Source: an uncultured Paludibaculum sp.
GTDB taxonomy: Bacteria; Acidobacteriota; Terriglobia; Bryobacterales; Bryobacteraceae
NCBI RefSeq assembly: GCF_963665245.1
Contig: NZ_OY762267.1
Location: forward strand, 2,914,001 to 2,978,000
DNA length: 64,000 nt
Direction: 5' to 3'
Shown: in pieces, positions 53,335 to 61,816 of the stretch
Layout of the letters: each line of letters starts with the position of its first letter
How positions within the stretch are numbered: position 1 is the first letter of the stretch
Translations under genes and position numbers: made by a program
The notes under the pieces: generated by a model
Database searches by the model: none
What the model was told of the DNA's origin: nothing
Seen by the model: only the letters and a program-made list of their open reading frames with translations

Positions 53335-54138
53335 CTAGAAAGTCTTCAGCCGCACATTGCGGACTTCAATCTTCATGCCCGTGTTCGTGAGGTGCAACTG
53401 GACACCGATCAGGCCGTCCATCTTGCGCTTCGCTGTGTCGTCGTCCACCAGTTCGCTCATTACGTGGCCGTTGATCAACTGGATGATCGTGTTGCCGCGC
53501 GCGATGATGTGAATCTCGTTCCAGTCGTCACTCTTGATGAAGCCCTTCAGTTCCTCATTCTCGCCGACCTTGCCCACCATGCCTGTCTTCTTGCCGTCGC
53601 CGACATAGGCAAACATCCCGCGCAGCGCCAGGAAGCCTCGTCCGCGCTCTTCATAGATCTGCCCGGTGTACTGCTGCTGCGCGTCGATGTCCGCCTGATA
53701 CCCCTGCAGCACCCACTTGTTCACATCCGGCCGTTCAATGCTGCGATATTGGATGCCGCTGTTGCCGCCCGTCATGCGGTACTGCGCCTTGAACTCGAAA
53801 TCCGCCGGCTTTCCGCCCCGCCAGATCGCAAAAATGTTCTGCTTCGGCTGGTGGTCCACCTTCGTCTCACCCACCAACACACCATCCTCCACACGCCAGA
53901 AGTCAGGATCCGCGTCCCAGCCGTTCATCGACTTCCCGTCGAAGATCTGCTGGAACCCGGCCTCCTCCAACGGCGGCACCAGATTCGCCGGATTCATCCC
54001 TCGGCCCGCACCCCGAGGCCGCCCCTGCCCACCAGCCCCACTGGGCGGCGGTGCCTGCTGCGCGCAGACCACGGCGCCAAGCGCCATGCCGCATACAATC
54101 ACCCTCATCAGCTTGGATGGAACGAAAATCGATCCCAT
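53335..54138 (-). CDS. Exported DUF1080 protein (3-keto-disaccharide hydrolase family)
   Basis: This encodes 267 residues from the ATG at 54138, preceded by AGGAG seven bases upstream; further upstream codons are not protein-like. A signal-like stretch (LMRVIVCGMALGAVVCAQQ) precedes a Pro/Gly-rich linker (APPPSGAGGQGRPRGAGRG). The domain then starts with GFQQIFDGKSMNGWDADPDFW and continues with MTGGNSGIQYRS, WNEIHIIARGNTI and GVQLHLTNTGMKIEVRNVRLK. It converges with another DUF1080 gene but the two are not close copies, so this is not a recent tandem duplication. Confidence 0.88.
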   Translation of the reverse strand: MGSIFVPSKLMRVIVCGMALGAVVCAQQAPPPSGAGGQGRPRGAGRGMNPANLVPPLEEAGFQQIFDGKSMNGWDADPDFWRVEDGVLVGETKVDHQPKQNIFAIWRGGKPADFEFKAQYRMTGGNSGIQYRSIERPDVNKWVLQGYQADIDAQQQYTGQIYEERGRGFLALRGMFAYVGDGKKTGMVGKVGENEELKGFIKSDDWNEIHIIARGNTIIQLINGHVMSELVDDDTAKRKMDGLIGVQLHLTNTGMKIEVRNVRLKTF

Positions 54139-54640
54139 AACTATGCTCCTGGCCTCCTCATATAAGTGGCAATCGCCCGGCGCGATTATATCAACTGTGT
54201 AAGCACCACTCAGCCTGTGGCGTTCGTGGTCTCCAGGACCATCGGGCCTCAAAACCACTCAATACCACCCAAAACAGAGCATGGTTCTGCCGTGCGTTGA
54301 CCGATGATACTTGACATCGGTCACCCATACGCAATACAGTAGCCACCCAAGGACCCGTGTGGAGGCTCTCGGCTCTCACCAGCCAACCTCCGTTTGTGGT
54401 TCAACAGGAGTGCGTCGAAGGGGACGACTCAAACCTGGGAAAGCATACGCTGTTCCAACGATCCGCGGATGCCGTGCCGTCACGGTGTCCAGGAATGATA
54501 TGTTACTGATCATCAGCGGAGCGGCGGATAGACTGGGGCAAACTACTGGGCGTTCGTTGTGACATCTTTCGCCACGAACCACTCCCAACCTGTCCGCACG
54601 CCACGACGCTGATTGGCAGCCGGGATGAAGAGAGGCATTG
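54139..54640. other. Divergent intergenic region (502 bp), no gene seen
   Basis: It holds the promoters of the leftward DUF1080 gene and the rightward PQQ-propeller gene. Short frames occur on both strands but lack a signal, a family motif and a ribosome-binding site. The base composition is a little richer in A and T than that of its neighbours. I see no tRNA or clear repeat. Confidence 0.4.
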
Positions 54641-56188
54641 ATGCGACGAAGCAATGTTTGGATCCTAAGTGTGGTGAGCTGCGGCTTGCTCTGGGGCGCC
54701 GACTGGCCCACCGATGGGGGTAACCCCCAACGTACGGCCTGGCAGAAGGACGAGAAGATTCTCAACAAGGACAATGTAAAGAATCTCAAAGTCCTGTGGA
54801 AGATTCAGCTCGACAATGTACCGCAGGAGATGCACTCGCTCTTCGCCCCGCTCATCGTCGAGAACATCCCTACCGCCAAAGGCGCCAAGGAGATCGGCAT
54901 CGTCGGCGGCATCTCCGACAACATCTACGCCATCGACCTTAAGACGGGGGAGTTGCTGTGGAAGCGGCACTTCACTTATCCGGTACCCGAGCGCCGGGGA
55001 CGGCCCGGCGACCCGCTCTGCCCGCCCGGCATGACCGCCGCTCCCACCATCGGCCCCGCCAAGGCCGACGGCTCGCGCACCGTTTACGCACTCGCCGGCG
55101 ACGGCAAACTCCACTCGCTGAACGCCGCGGACGGCGAGGAGGTCACCCCACCCTTCCCATTCGGCTATCCCAACGGTAAGCACTACTCTCTGAACCTCTG
55201 GAACGACATCATCTTCACCTCCACATCCCAAGGCTGCGCCGGCAATCCCAACCAGATGTGGGCCGTGAACCTCAAGGATCCCGAGCACAAGGTGATGGTC
55301 GCCCACCCCAAGAGTGGCGGGCTTTGGGGCCGTAGCGGCGTTGCGATCGACTCCACCGGCACCGCCTGGGCTCCGACCGGCGACGGCCGTTACGACGCCG
55401 CCAATCAGGTCTACGGCAACGGCCTCATCGGCGCGCAAGTCCAGGGCACTGAGCTCAAGATCCGGGACTGGTTTGAACCCTCCAACTGGATGTGGCTCCA
55501 GAAACGCGATCTCGACATGCAGGTCACTCCCGCCATCTTCGATTACAAAGGCCGCGAACTGATGGTCACGGGCAGCAAGGAATGCCGCGTCTATCTCCTG
55601 GACACCCGCAACGCCGGCGGCGAGAACCATATGGTGCCCATGTTCCGCACCCAGTTACTCTGCAACGAGGAGGTCGACTTCCAGTCCGCCGGCATCTGGG
55701 GCAGCATGGCCAGTTGGGCCGATGGCCAGGGAACCCGCTGGGCCCTCACACCTTTCTGGGGACCTGCCCATCCCGACTTCAAGCCACCCATCTCCCACGG
55801 TCCCGTCGAGCATGGCGCCGTCGTCGCCTTCAAAGTGGAAGACGTGAACGGCAAGCCGCAACTGAAGCCGGCATGGATGTCTCGAGACATGGACCAGGCC
55901 GAACCGCCCGTCATCGCCAACGGCATTGTCTACGCCTACGGCAGCGGGGAGAACACGCGGCAGGCCTATCCCGACAAGGGCCTGGCCGACTACAGCCCTC
56001 TGCGCATCAAGGCGTCCACACACGCTATCCTCTATGCCCTCGACGCACAGACCGGCAAGGAACTCTATTCCAGCGGCGACGAGATCAAGTCCTTCGTCCA
56101 CTTCGGAGCCTTGTCCGTCGCCAACGGCCGCGTCTACCTCGGCTCGTTCGACAGCGTTCTCTACTGCTTCGGTCTGCCGGGGAAATAG
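54641..56188 (+). CDS. Exported PQQ-binding-like beta-propeller protein (first of a pair)
   Basis: This encodes 515 residues from the ATG at 54641, with GAGAGG six bases upstream. The signal peptide is NVWILSVVSCGLLWG. Tryptophan-docking-type repeats are frequent: DWPTDGGNPQRTAWQ near the start, then NIYAIDLKTGELLWKRHF, VYALAGDGKLHSLNAADGEEV and ILYALDAQTGKELYSSG. Eight-bladed quinoprotein-type propellers either bind PQQ as alcohol dehydrogenases or act as scaffolds. The catalytic Asp and adjacent Cys-Cys of true alcohol dehydrogenases are not evident, so activity is uncertain. It is followed by a paralogue. Confidence 0.8.
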   Translation: MRRSNVWILSVVSCGLLWGADWPTDGGNPQRTAWQKDEKILNKDNVKNLKVLWKIQLDNVPQEMHSLFAPLIVENIPTAKGAKEIGIVGGISDNIYAIDLKTGELLWKRHFTYPVPERRGRPGDPLCPPGMTAAPTIGPAKADGSRTVYALAGDGKLHSLNAADGEEVTPPFPFGYPNGKHYSLNLWNDIIFTSTSQGCAGNPNQMWAVNLKDPEHKVMVAHPKSGGLWGRSGVAIDSTGTAWAPTGDGRYDAANQVYGNGLIGAQVQGTELKIRDWFEPSNWMWLQKRDLDMQVTPAIFDYKGRELMVTGSKECRVYLLDTRNAGGENHMVPMFRTQLLCNEEVDFQSAGIWGSMASWADGQGTRWALTPFWGPAHPDFKPPISHGPVEHGAVVAFKVEDVNGKPQLKPAWMSRDMDQAEPPVIANGIVYAYGSGENTRQAYPDKGLADYSPLRIKASTHAILYALDAQTGKELYSSGDEIKSFVHFGALSVANGRVYLGSFDSVLYCFGLPGK

Positions 56189-56260
56189 CGCGCCATGCTC
56201 CACAATCCGACCATTCCAGCCAACCACCCTTGCGCCCCAGTGAAATTTCGAGGTGACTCC

Positions 56261-57802
56261 ATGAGAACGATTGGTGCTCTGGTCCTGATCGCATTGACAA
56301 CCGCCGGCGTCGCTACGCCGCAAGGACGCCCCGTTGATTGGCCATCCGTCGGCGGCGACGCCCGCCGCACAGGCTGGGAGAAGAGCGACGTCCGCATCAC
56401 GAAGGACAACCTCAAGGACTTCCAACTCGTTCTAAAACGCAAGCTCGACGGACCCGCGCCCGGCGCCTCCGCACTCACGCCGCCGGTGGTCATCGGCCTG
56501 CTCATCTCCTACAAGGGCTTCAAGGAACTTGGCTTTGTCTCAGGTAACTCCGGCGATCTGTGGGCCATCGATCTCGACCTGAACCGCCCCTTCTGGCACA
56601 CGAAACTGGATTCCTCAAAACAGGGCGGCCCGCAGTGTGCCGGCATGGCCACCGCGCCCGCTCTCACGCCGCCTGCGGTCTTTGGACGCCGTCCGGGCGG
56701 ACCCCGGCCCGCTGGTGGAACCGCTGCCCGCCCCAAGCTACCTGAACGCTTGGGCGGCGGGGGCTTCGGCGGATCCCGCTCAGTCTACGCCCTCACCGGC
56801 GACGGCATGCTGCACATGGTGAACTCGTCCGATGGCAGCGATCAGTACCCCGCGCTGAAGTTCCTGCCTGCCAATGCCAGGCCCTCCAGCCTGCTGATGA
56901 CCGACAACACCGTCTACGCCATGACGAATACCGGTTGCGGCGGCGCGCCCAACGCCCTCCATGCGATCGATCTGGCGCAGGAAGAGACATCGCCTGTGTC
57001 CTTCGCGCTTTCCGGCGCCGCTGCCAACGGCACGGGCGGCTTTGCCGTCGGCAACGATGGCACCGTTTATGTCCAGACCGGAGCCGGCACGCCCGATCCA
57101 GCCGCCGGCAAATGGGGCAATACGCTCATCGCCCTGACGTCCAAGAAGGTCGAGCAGAAGGACTACTTCCTACTGCCACAGGCGCCTGCGACGAAAAAGA
57201 ATCCCGCCCTGAACGTCACGACGCCCGTGGTCTTCGAACTCGCGGGCCGCGACGTCATCGCCACGGCCGCACCCGATGGACGCATCTACCTTCTCGATTC
57301 CAAGTCCCTCGGCGGCGCTGACCACAAGACCCCGCTCGCCAAGAGCGCGGTGATCCCTTCCGCCCAAGGTGGATTCACAGGTGGCCTCTCCTCCTGGGAA
57401 GACGCCGACGGCGCGCGCTGGATTGCAGCCCCGGTCTCTGGTGCGCTGAACGCCGCCTTCAAGCCCGCCTCCACCAACGGCGCAACACCCAACGGCTCCA
57501 TCATCACCTTCCGTGTCGAGGAGAAGGACGGCAAGGCGGAACTCATCCCTGCCTGGGTTTCGCGCGACTTGAAGGCGCCCGTGCCGCCGGTTATCACCAG
57601 CGGCGCGCTGTTCGCCCTCTCCACAGCCGGCCAGGCGACACTCTACGGGCTCGACGCGGCTACGGGCAAGGAACTCTACTCCACCGGAAACCAGGTGACC
57701 GCCCCGGGCAGTGTAACCGGCCTTACAGTCGCGAATGGGCGAGTCTTCTTCACCACCACCGACAACACGCTCTACGGCTTCGGCATCTTCCTCGAGATCT
57801 GA
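56261..57802 (+). CDS. Exported PQQ-binding-like beta-propeller protein (second of a pair)
   Basis: This encodes 513 residues from the ATG at 56261, with GAGG eight bases upstream. The signal peptide is TIGALVLIALTTAGVA. The blade repeats parallel those of the gene upstream: DWPSVGGDARRTGWE, DLWAIDLDLNRPFW, VYALTGDGMLHMVNSSDG and LYGLDAATGKELYSTGN. A Pro/Arg/Gly-rich insertion (FGRRPGGPRPAGGTAARP) near residue 150 is unique to it. It probably acts in the periplasm. Its stop lies six bases from the stop of the convergent YVTN lipoprotein gene. Confidence 0.8.
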   Translation: MRTIGALVLIALTTAGVATPQGRPVDWPSVGGDARRTGWEKSDVRITKDNLKDFQLVLKRKLDGPAPGASALTPPVVIGLLISYKGFKELGFVSGNSGDLWAIDLDLNRPFWHTKLDSSKQGGPQCAGMATAPALTPPAVFGRRPGGPRPAGGTAARPKLPERLGGGGFGGSRSVYALTGDGMLHMVNSSDGSDQYPALKFLPANARPSSLLMTDNTVYAMTNTGCGGAPNALHAIDLAQEETSPVSFALSGAAANGTGGFAVGNDGTVYVQTGAGTPDPAAGKWGNTLIALTSKKVEQKDYFLLPQAPATKKNPALNVTTPVVFELAGRDVIATAAPDGRIYLLDSKSLGGADHKTPLAKSAVIPSAQGGFTGGLSSWEDADGARWIAAPVSGALNAAFKPASTNGATPNGSIITFRVEEKDGKAELIPAWVSRDLKAPVPPVITSGALFALSTAGQATLYGLDAATGKELYSTGNQVTAPGSVTGLTVANGRVFFTTTDNTLYGFGIFLEI

Positions 57803-57808
57803 AGCCGC

Positions 57809-58858
57809 TTACTGTTCGAGAGTGATCACACCCCAGGGCGAGCCGGTCAACTTCACCTTCTGGCTCACCTGGCGGGTAGCCAGGTCCACGACCGAGATGT
57901 CGTTCGAAGGACCGTTCGCCGAGTAGAGGGTCTTGCCATCCGGTGAGAGCGCAATGCCCCAGGGACGCTGCCCCACCTCAATCGACGCCTGCACCTTCCG
58001 CGTGGCCACGTCCAGGATGAACACCTTCTTGCCGCGGCCCGTGCTCACGTATAGAGTCGAGGCGTCCGGCGACAACAGCACGGCCATCGGCTTTACCACA
58101 CCACGTTCGCCCAGTTGAACGGTATCCACGACTGTGTGCTTCACCGCGTCCACCAGCACCACCGTGCCGTCATTCTCGGCATTCACCCAAGCAGTGGCGC
58201 TATCGGGCAGAAAAGCAATGGAACGCGGCCTGCGGCCCACTTTGAACGAGTTCACGACCTTGTTCGCTGCCGTGTCCACCACTGCGATGGTGCCCGCGTC
58301 CTCGGAGGTCACGAACACCCAGCGGCCGTCCGGACTGATCCTGACGCCCTCCGGTTCCTCGCCAGTCTGCAATGTGGCAATCACCTTTTCGTGCTCCAAA
58401 TCGAGCACCGAGACACCCGCTACATCCTCGTTGGACACATAGAGCCGTTTGCCGTCCTTGCTGATGTCGAAGTTCTCCGGATCCGACCCGCTGTGGATCA
58501 CCCGCACCAGTTTGTTCTGCTTCACATCGAAGACGCCGATGCCATCCGCGCTCTTGTCGGGCGGGGGCAGCGTGCTCTCATCCATCCCCGGTCCGGCGAT
58601 GGGCGACCCGCTCAACGCCACATAGATCGTCTTGCCGTCGGGGCTCGCATGAATACCGCGCGGCCGTTTGCCCAGCGGCACCGTCGCAATCACGTTCATC
58701 GTTGCCGAGTCGATCACGCTCATGTCGCCCGACGCCTCGTTGGTGACATACACACGATAGGCGGACGACGATGGCGGCGGCGCCTCGGGCGGCTTGGCGC
58801 AGCCGGCCAGCATCGCAGCCGTGGCGGCCACCATCAGCGCAGATCTCGTTGTTGGCAC
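57809..58858 (-). CDS. YVTN-type beta-propeller lipoprotein
   Basis: This encodes 349 residues. Lipobox LAGC near residue 19 marks a lipoprotein, followed by a Pro-rich linker. About seven blades of YVTN type follow, each with ...VPLGKRPRGIHASPDGKTIYVA-like spacing: VYVTNEASGDMSVID, LYVSNEDVAGVSVLD, VFVTSEDAGTIAVVD and LYSANGPSNDISVVD. Such propellers often accompany periplasmic redox proteins. It follows the cupredoxin-like lipoprotein gene by one base, so both are in one leftward unit with the peroxidase gene. Confidence 0.88.
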   Translation of the reverse strand: MPTTRSALMVAATAAMLAGCAKPPEAPPPSSSAYRVYVTNEASGDMSVIDSATMNVIATVPLGKRPRGIHASPDGKTIYVALSGSPIAGPGMDESTLPPPDKSADGIGVFDVKQNKLVRVIHSGSDPENFDISKDGKRLYVSNEDVAGVSVLDLEHEKVIATLQTGEEPEGVRISPDGRWVFVTSEDAGTIAVVDTAANKVVNSFKVGRRPRSIAFLPDSATAWVNAENDGTVVLVDAVKHTVVDTVQLGERGVVKPMAVLLSPDASTLYVSTGRGKKVFILDVATRKVQASIEVGQRPWGIALSPDGKTLYSANGPSNDISVVDLATRQVSQKVKLTGSPWGVITLEQ

Positions 58859-58859
58859 G

Positions 58860-59636
58860 TTACTCTCCCTTGAACGTGAATGTGACGTTCTGCTGCGACG
58901 AAGGGGCCAGCGTCAGCGCCTGCTCCTCCGACCCGAACCGCTCCTGCCAGGCTGCCAGCGTGTACGTGCCCGGAGGAACATTGCGAATCTCGAACGAGCC
59001 ATCGGCCCCCGTCACCGCGAAGTAGGGATGAGGCACAACGCCCACCCACGCGCGCATCCAACTGTGCACGTTGCACTTCACACGGATCATCACCTCCTCG
59101 CGCACAAACTTGCGCGACAGCGGCGGATCCTCGGGCCCCTGACTGTGATTCCACTCGTTGTTGACTTTCGCCATCGGATGGATATTATGCGTCACCGGAT
59201 CGGAATTGGTTACCTTCAACGACTGCCCTGTTTGCATGCCAAGCACTCGTGGCTCAAACCAGCAACCTTTCTGATTGATCACCACCGGCGCTGAAGGCGC
59301 TTCAAACTCCTTGCCCTCCAGCCCCTTCTTTAGGTACACGAAGACATTGGCCAGCGTGCCGTTGGCATTCACCACCACTTCTTCGTCCATCACCTTCCCG
59401 TCTTTGTGCAGGTGGGCGCACTCCGGTTCCTGGTCCATATCGATTACGCGCCGCGCGGGCTTCTTCCCTGTGAACCGGATGGTGCCTTTGATGGTGCCCG
59501 CCGTGCCTGCATCCACCTTGAAGTATGTAGGGGCTGCCTTCTCCTGCTTCTGCGCCGATTGGGGACGGGAGCACGCGCCGAGAACCGCCAGCGCCGCCGC
59601 TCCCAGGGCGACGCGCCACGCAGGGCTGTGTTGCAT
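58860..59636 (-). CDS. Cupredoxin-like lipoprotein with carboxypeptidase-regulatory-type domain
   Basis: This encodes 258 residues. The lipobox is LGAC at residue 22. The middle part carries a cupredoxin-style lead (SLKVTNSDPVTHNIHP, His ligand candidate) and the copper-loop pattern C-x-x-H-x-x-M in VKCNVHSWMRAW. The ligand set could be His, Cys, His, Met as in type 1 copper sites. A C-terminal beta sandwich (TGADGSFEIRNVPPGTYTLAAW) is of the carboxypeptidase regulatory type. Copper binding is inferred, not certain. It sits between the diheme peroxidase and YVTN genes. Confidence 0.72.
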   Translation of the reverse strand: MQHSPAWRVALGAAALAVLGACSRPQSAQKQEKAAPTYFKVDAGTAGTIKGTIRFTGKKPARRVIDMDQEPECAHLHKDGKVMDEEVVVNANGTLANVFVYLKKGLEGKEFEAPSAPVVINQKGCWFEPRVLGMQTGQSLKVTNSDPVTHNIHPMAKVNNEWNHSQGPEDPPLSRKFVREEVMIRVKCNVHSWMRAWVGVVPHPYFAVTGADGSFEIRNVPPGTYTLAAWQERFGSEEQALTLAPSSQQNVTFTFKGE

Positions 59637-59654
59637 GTCTGGTGTCCAGTGTAC

Positions 59655-60713
59655 TCAGTTGGCCGGCGGGCCCGCATCTGCCGGCATTTCGCCGGTGAGG
59701 GATTCGAGAAACGCCAGCAGATCGTCACGTTCGGCCTTGTTGAGCCGCAGCGGCCGCAGTTCCTTATCGAGCTGAGGATTCGAATTGCCCCCCCCGGCGT
59801 AGTAGTTCAGAACAGCGCCAAGGGTCTTCAGACTGCCGTCGTGCATGTACGGCGCGGTCAACGCGACGTTGCGCAGTGACGGAGTCTTCACCGCCCCCTT
59901 GTCGGCCTCCACTTTCGTATGTTGGTACCGGCCCAGATCTGTCAGCACGCCCTCTTCGTTCACGCCAACGCCGATGTTGTGGAACTTCCCGTCAGTAAAC
60001 AGTGCACTCTTCTCGCCAATCGGATGGCATGTCGTGCAATTGCCCTTGGCTTTGTCCCGGAAGATCGCCAGCCCCCGAATCGCCGCCGATGAGAGCGCCG
60101 ACTTGTCGCCGCCATACTGATACCGGTCGAAGGCCGAGTTTCCGCAGAGCACCGTTCGCTCGAAGCTTGCCAGCGCGTTTCTCACCTGGCCCATCGTGAT
60201 CGCGCCCGGGCCATACGCCTTCTCAAACAGCTCGACGTACTCCTTGTCCGCCTGCAACTTCGCCACCAGCACATCGTACTTCTGATTCATCTCCACCGGA
60301 TTCGCGATGGGCCCGCCGGCCTGATCTTCCAAACTCGAGGCGCGCCCATCCCAGAACTGCACCGGGCTGTACGCCGCATTCATCACCGTTGGCGCATTGC
60401 GCGTGCCCTGCTGGTTAAGAAAGCCCGTCGAGAAGCGTTGGCCATCCGTGAAGCCCTTGTCCGGAGCATGGCAACTGGCGCAGGCAATCGTATCGTCCCC
60501 CGATACCCGGCGGTCATAGTACAGCTTGCGCCCCAGCGTCACTGCCTCCGCCGTTACGGGATTCCCGGCCGGCACAACCATCTCCGGCAGCCCCAGCGGC
60601 ACTTTCACCGCGATGGGCCGGCCAATGGGCCGCTCTCCGCCCGGTTGCTGTATCCGCTGGCACGACGCTGCCAAAAACGAAACCAGCACTATGGAACTGC
60701 AGGACCACTTCAT
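59655..60713 (-). CDS. Diheme cytochrome c peroxidase-like lipoprotein (CcpA/MauG family)
   Basis: This encodes 352 residues from the ATG at 60713. The lipobox is LAASC near residue 18. There are two heme sites: CASCH (with HAPDKGFTDGQRFSTG) and CTTCH, plus the conserved features GTRNAPTVMNAAYSP, QFWDGRASSLEDQA, NPVEM and TPSLRNVALTAPYMHDGS. Diheme enzymes of this family reduce peroxide or oxidise protein substrates. The ATG overlaps the stop of the upstream Sel1 gene by four bases. It is probably anchored to a periplasmic membrane face and electron-linked to the other redox lipoproteins. Confidence 0.9.
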   Translation of the reverse strand: MKWSCSSIVLVSFLAASCQRIQQPGGERPIGRPIAVKVPLGLPEMVVPAGNPVTAEAVTLGRKLYYDRRVSGDDTIACASCHAPDKGFTDGQRFSTGFLNQQGTRNAPTVMNAAYSPVQFWDGRASSLEDQAGGPIANPVEMNQKYDVLVAKLQADKEYVELFEKAYGPGAITMGQVRNALASFERTVLCGNSAFDRYQYGGDKSALSSAAIRGLAIFRDKAKGNCTTCHPIGEKSALFTDGKFHNIGVGVNEEGVLTDLGRYQHTKVEADKGAVKTPSLRNVALTAPYMHDGSLKTLGAVLNYYAGGGNSNPQLDKELRPLRLNKAERDDLLAFLESLTGEMPADAGPPAN

Positions 60714-61159
60714 GGCTGCACAACCGGCGTCGGCTTCCAGGCATGGGCCAGTCTGGTCGCCTCCGCAATCTCCTCTTTGCTCATGTGGGCCACGACCGCG
60801 TCTCTCAGTTCGACAATCGAGTCGGCATCCGGCCCCTTTGTGCCTGCGATGGACAGAGTGAACCACATGTACGCTTGCACGGGATCCTTGGGCACGCCCT
60901 TTCCAAACCGGTAAAGCAGGCCAAGGCTCGCCTGCGCCCACGGGTCACCCTGGTTGGCGGATAGCAGGTACCAGTGGTGTGCCTGCTCGTAATCCTTCGT
61001 CAGCCCGCCGCGCCCGGCCTCATAGTTTTTGGCCAAAGTGAACTGTGCCTCGGCGTCCCCCTGGGCGGCTCGGACCTTCAGCGGAGCACGTCCGGCGGGC
61101 GGCCCGTCCTGGGCAATGGCCATCGTCGTCACAATCAGCACCAGCAGTGGAAGTCGCAT
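60710..61159 (-). CDS. Exported Sel1-repeat (TPR-like) protein
   Basis: This encodes 149 residues from the ATG at 61159; a longer upstream frame is not protein-like. A signal peptide (LPLLVLIVTTMAIAQ) precedes two to three Sel1 repeats (AQGDAEAQFTLAKNYEAGRG, AHHWYLLSANQGDPWAQASLG, LLYRFGKGVPKDPVQAYMWF). Sel1 repeats are protein-interaction modules. The four-base overlap with the peroxidase gene places it first in the leftward unit 61159-57809 and suggests a chaperone or adaptor role there. Confidence 0.85.
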   Translation of the reverse strand: MRLPLLVLIVTTMAIAQDGPPAGRAPLKVRAAQGDAEAQFTLAKNYEAGRGGLTKDYEQAHHWYLLSANQGDPWAQASLGLLYRFGKGVPKDPVQAYMWFTLSIAGTKGPDADSIVELRDAVVAHMSKEEIAEATRLAHAWKPTPVVQP

Positions 61160-61259
61160 AGGCAGTCCCAGCCTTTCCCTCTCATCCCGCCGTTTGATAC
61201 ACAATAAAACTAGCGCATCTGGGCGAGCGCTCTCTACTTCCAGCATACAAGGATGGTGC

Positions 61260-61766
61260 ATGACAGGATCTCAGCCAGGCCGCCTCTTTCCCTCCACGTC
61301 GATCGCCGGCTTCGCGTTCATTGCTCTGTTCGCCGCGCTGCCGGCCGCGGCCCAGCAGAAATCGAAACTACCCGAAGGGCCCGGCCGTGCCACCACGGAA
61401 AAACTCTGCGGCTCCTGCCACGGGACGAATATCTTCGTGAATCGCCGCGAAAGCCGTGAGGGCTGGAGTGGCGTCGTCGAGGACATGATCCAGCGCGGCG
61501 CCAAGGGCGATGATGACCAGTGGGGCGAAGTCGTCGACTACCTTTCTGAGCACCTCTCCAAAAGCACACCGGTCGCACGCGTCAACGTCAACACAGCGGA
61601 CGAGAAGGACCTTGCCGCCGGCCTGGGACTACCCGACTCGCAGGCCGCGGCCATCGTGAAATACCGCGAACAAAACGGCAAGTTCAAGACAATCGACGAC
61701 CTGCTGAAGGTGCCTGGCATCAAGGCTGCCGCCGTTCAGTCCAAGAAGGGGAGCATCGACTTCTAG
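61260..61766 (+). CDS. Exported monoheme cytochrome c with ComEA-type helix-hairpin-helix domain
   Basis: This encodes 168 residues from the ATG at 61260, with AAGGA seven bases upstream. A signal peptide (IAGFAFIALFAALPAAA) precedes a class I cytochrome-like region with one heme site, CGSCHGTN. A ComEA-type HhH domain follows (ARVNVNTADEKDLAAGLGL, then FKTIDDLLKVPGIKAAAV). ComEA binds DNA in the periplasm during uptake, so the combination is unusual: redox plus DNA- or protein-binding. It diverges from the Sel1 gene. Confidence 0.85.
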   Translation: MTGSQPGRLFPSTSIAGFAFIALFAALPAAAQQKSKLPEGPGRATTEKLCGSCHGTNIFVNRRESREGWSGVVEDMIQRGAKGDDDQWGEVVDYLSEHLSKSTPVARVNVNTADEKDLAAGLGLPDSQAAAIVKYREQNGKFKTIDDLLKVPGIKAAAVQSKKGSIDF

Positions 61767-61816
61767 CGGGTTTTGGGCTCCAACCACCCGCTCGGCTTCG
61801 GGAATAGGATATATAC

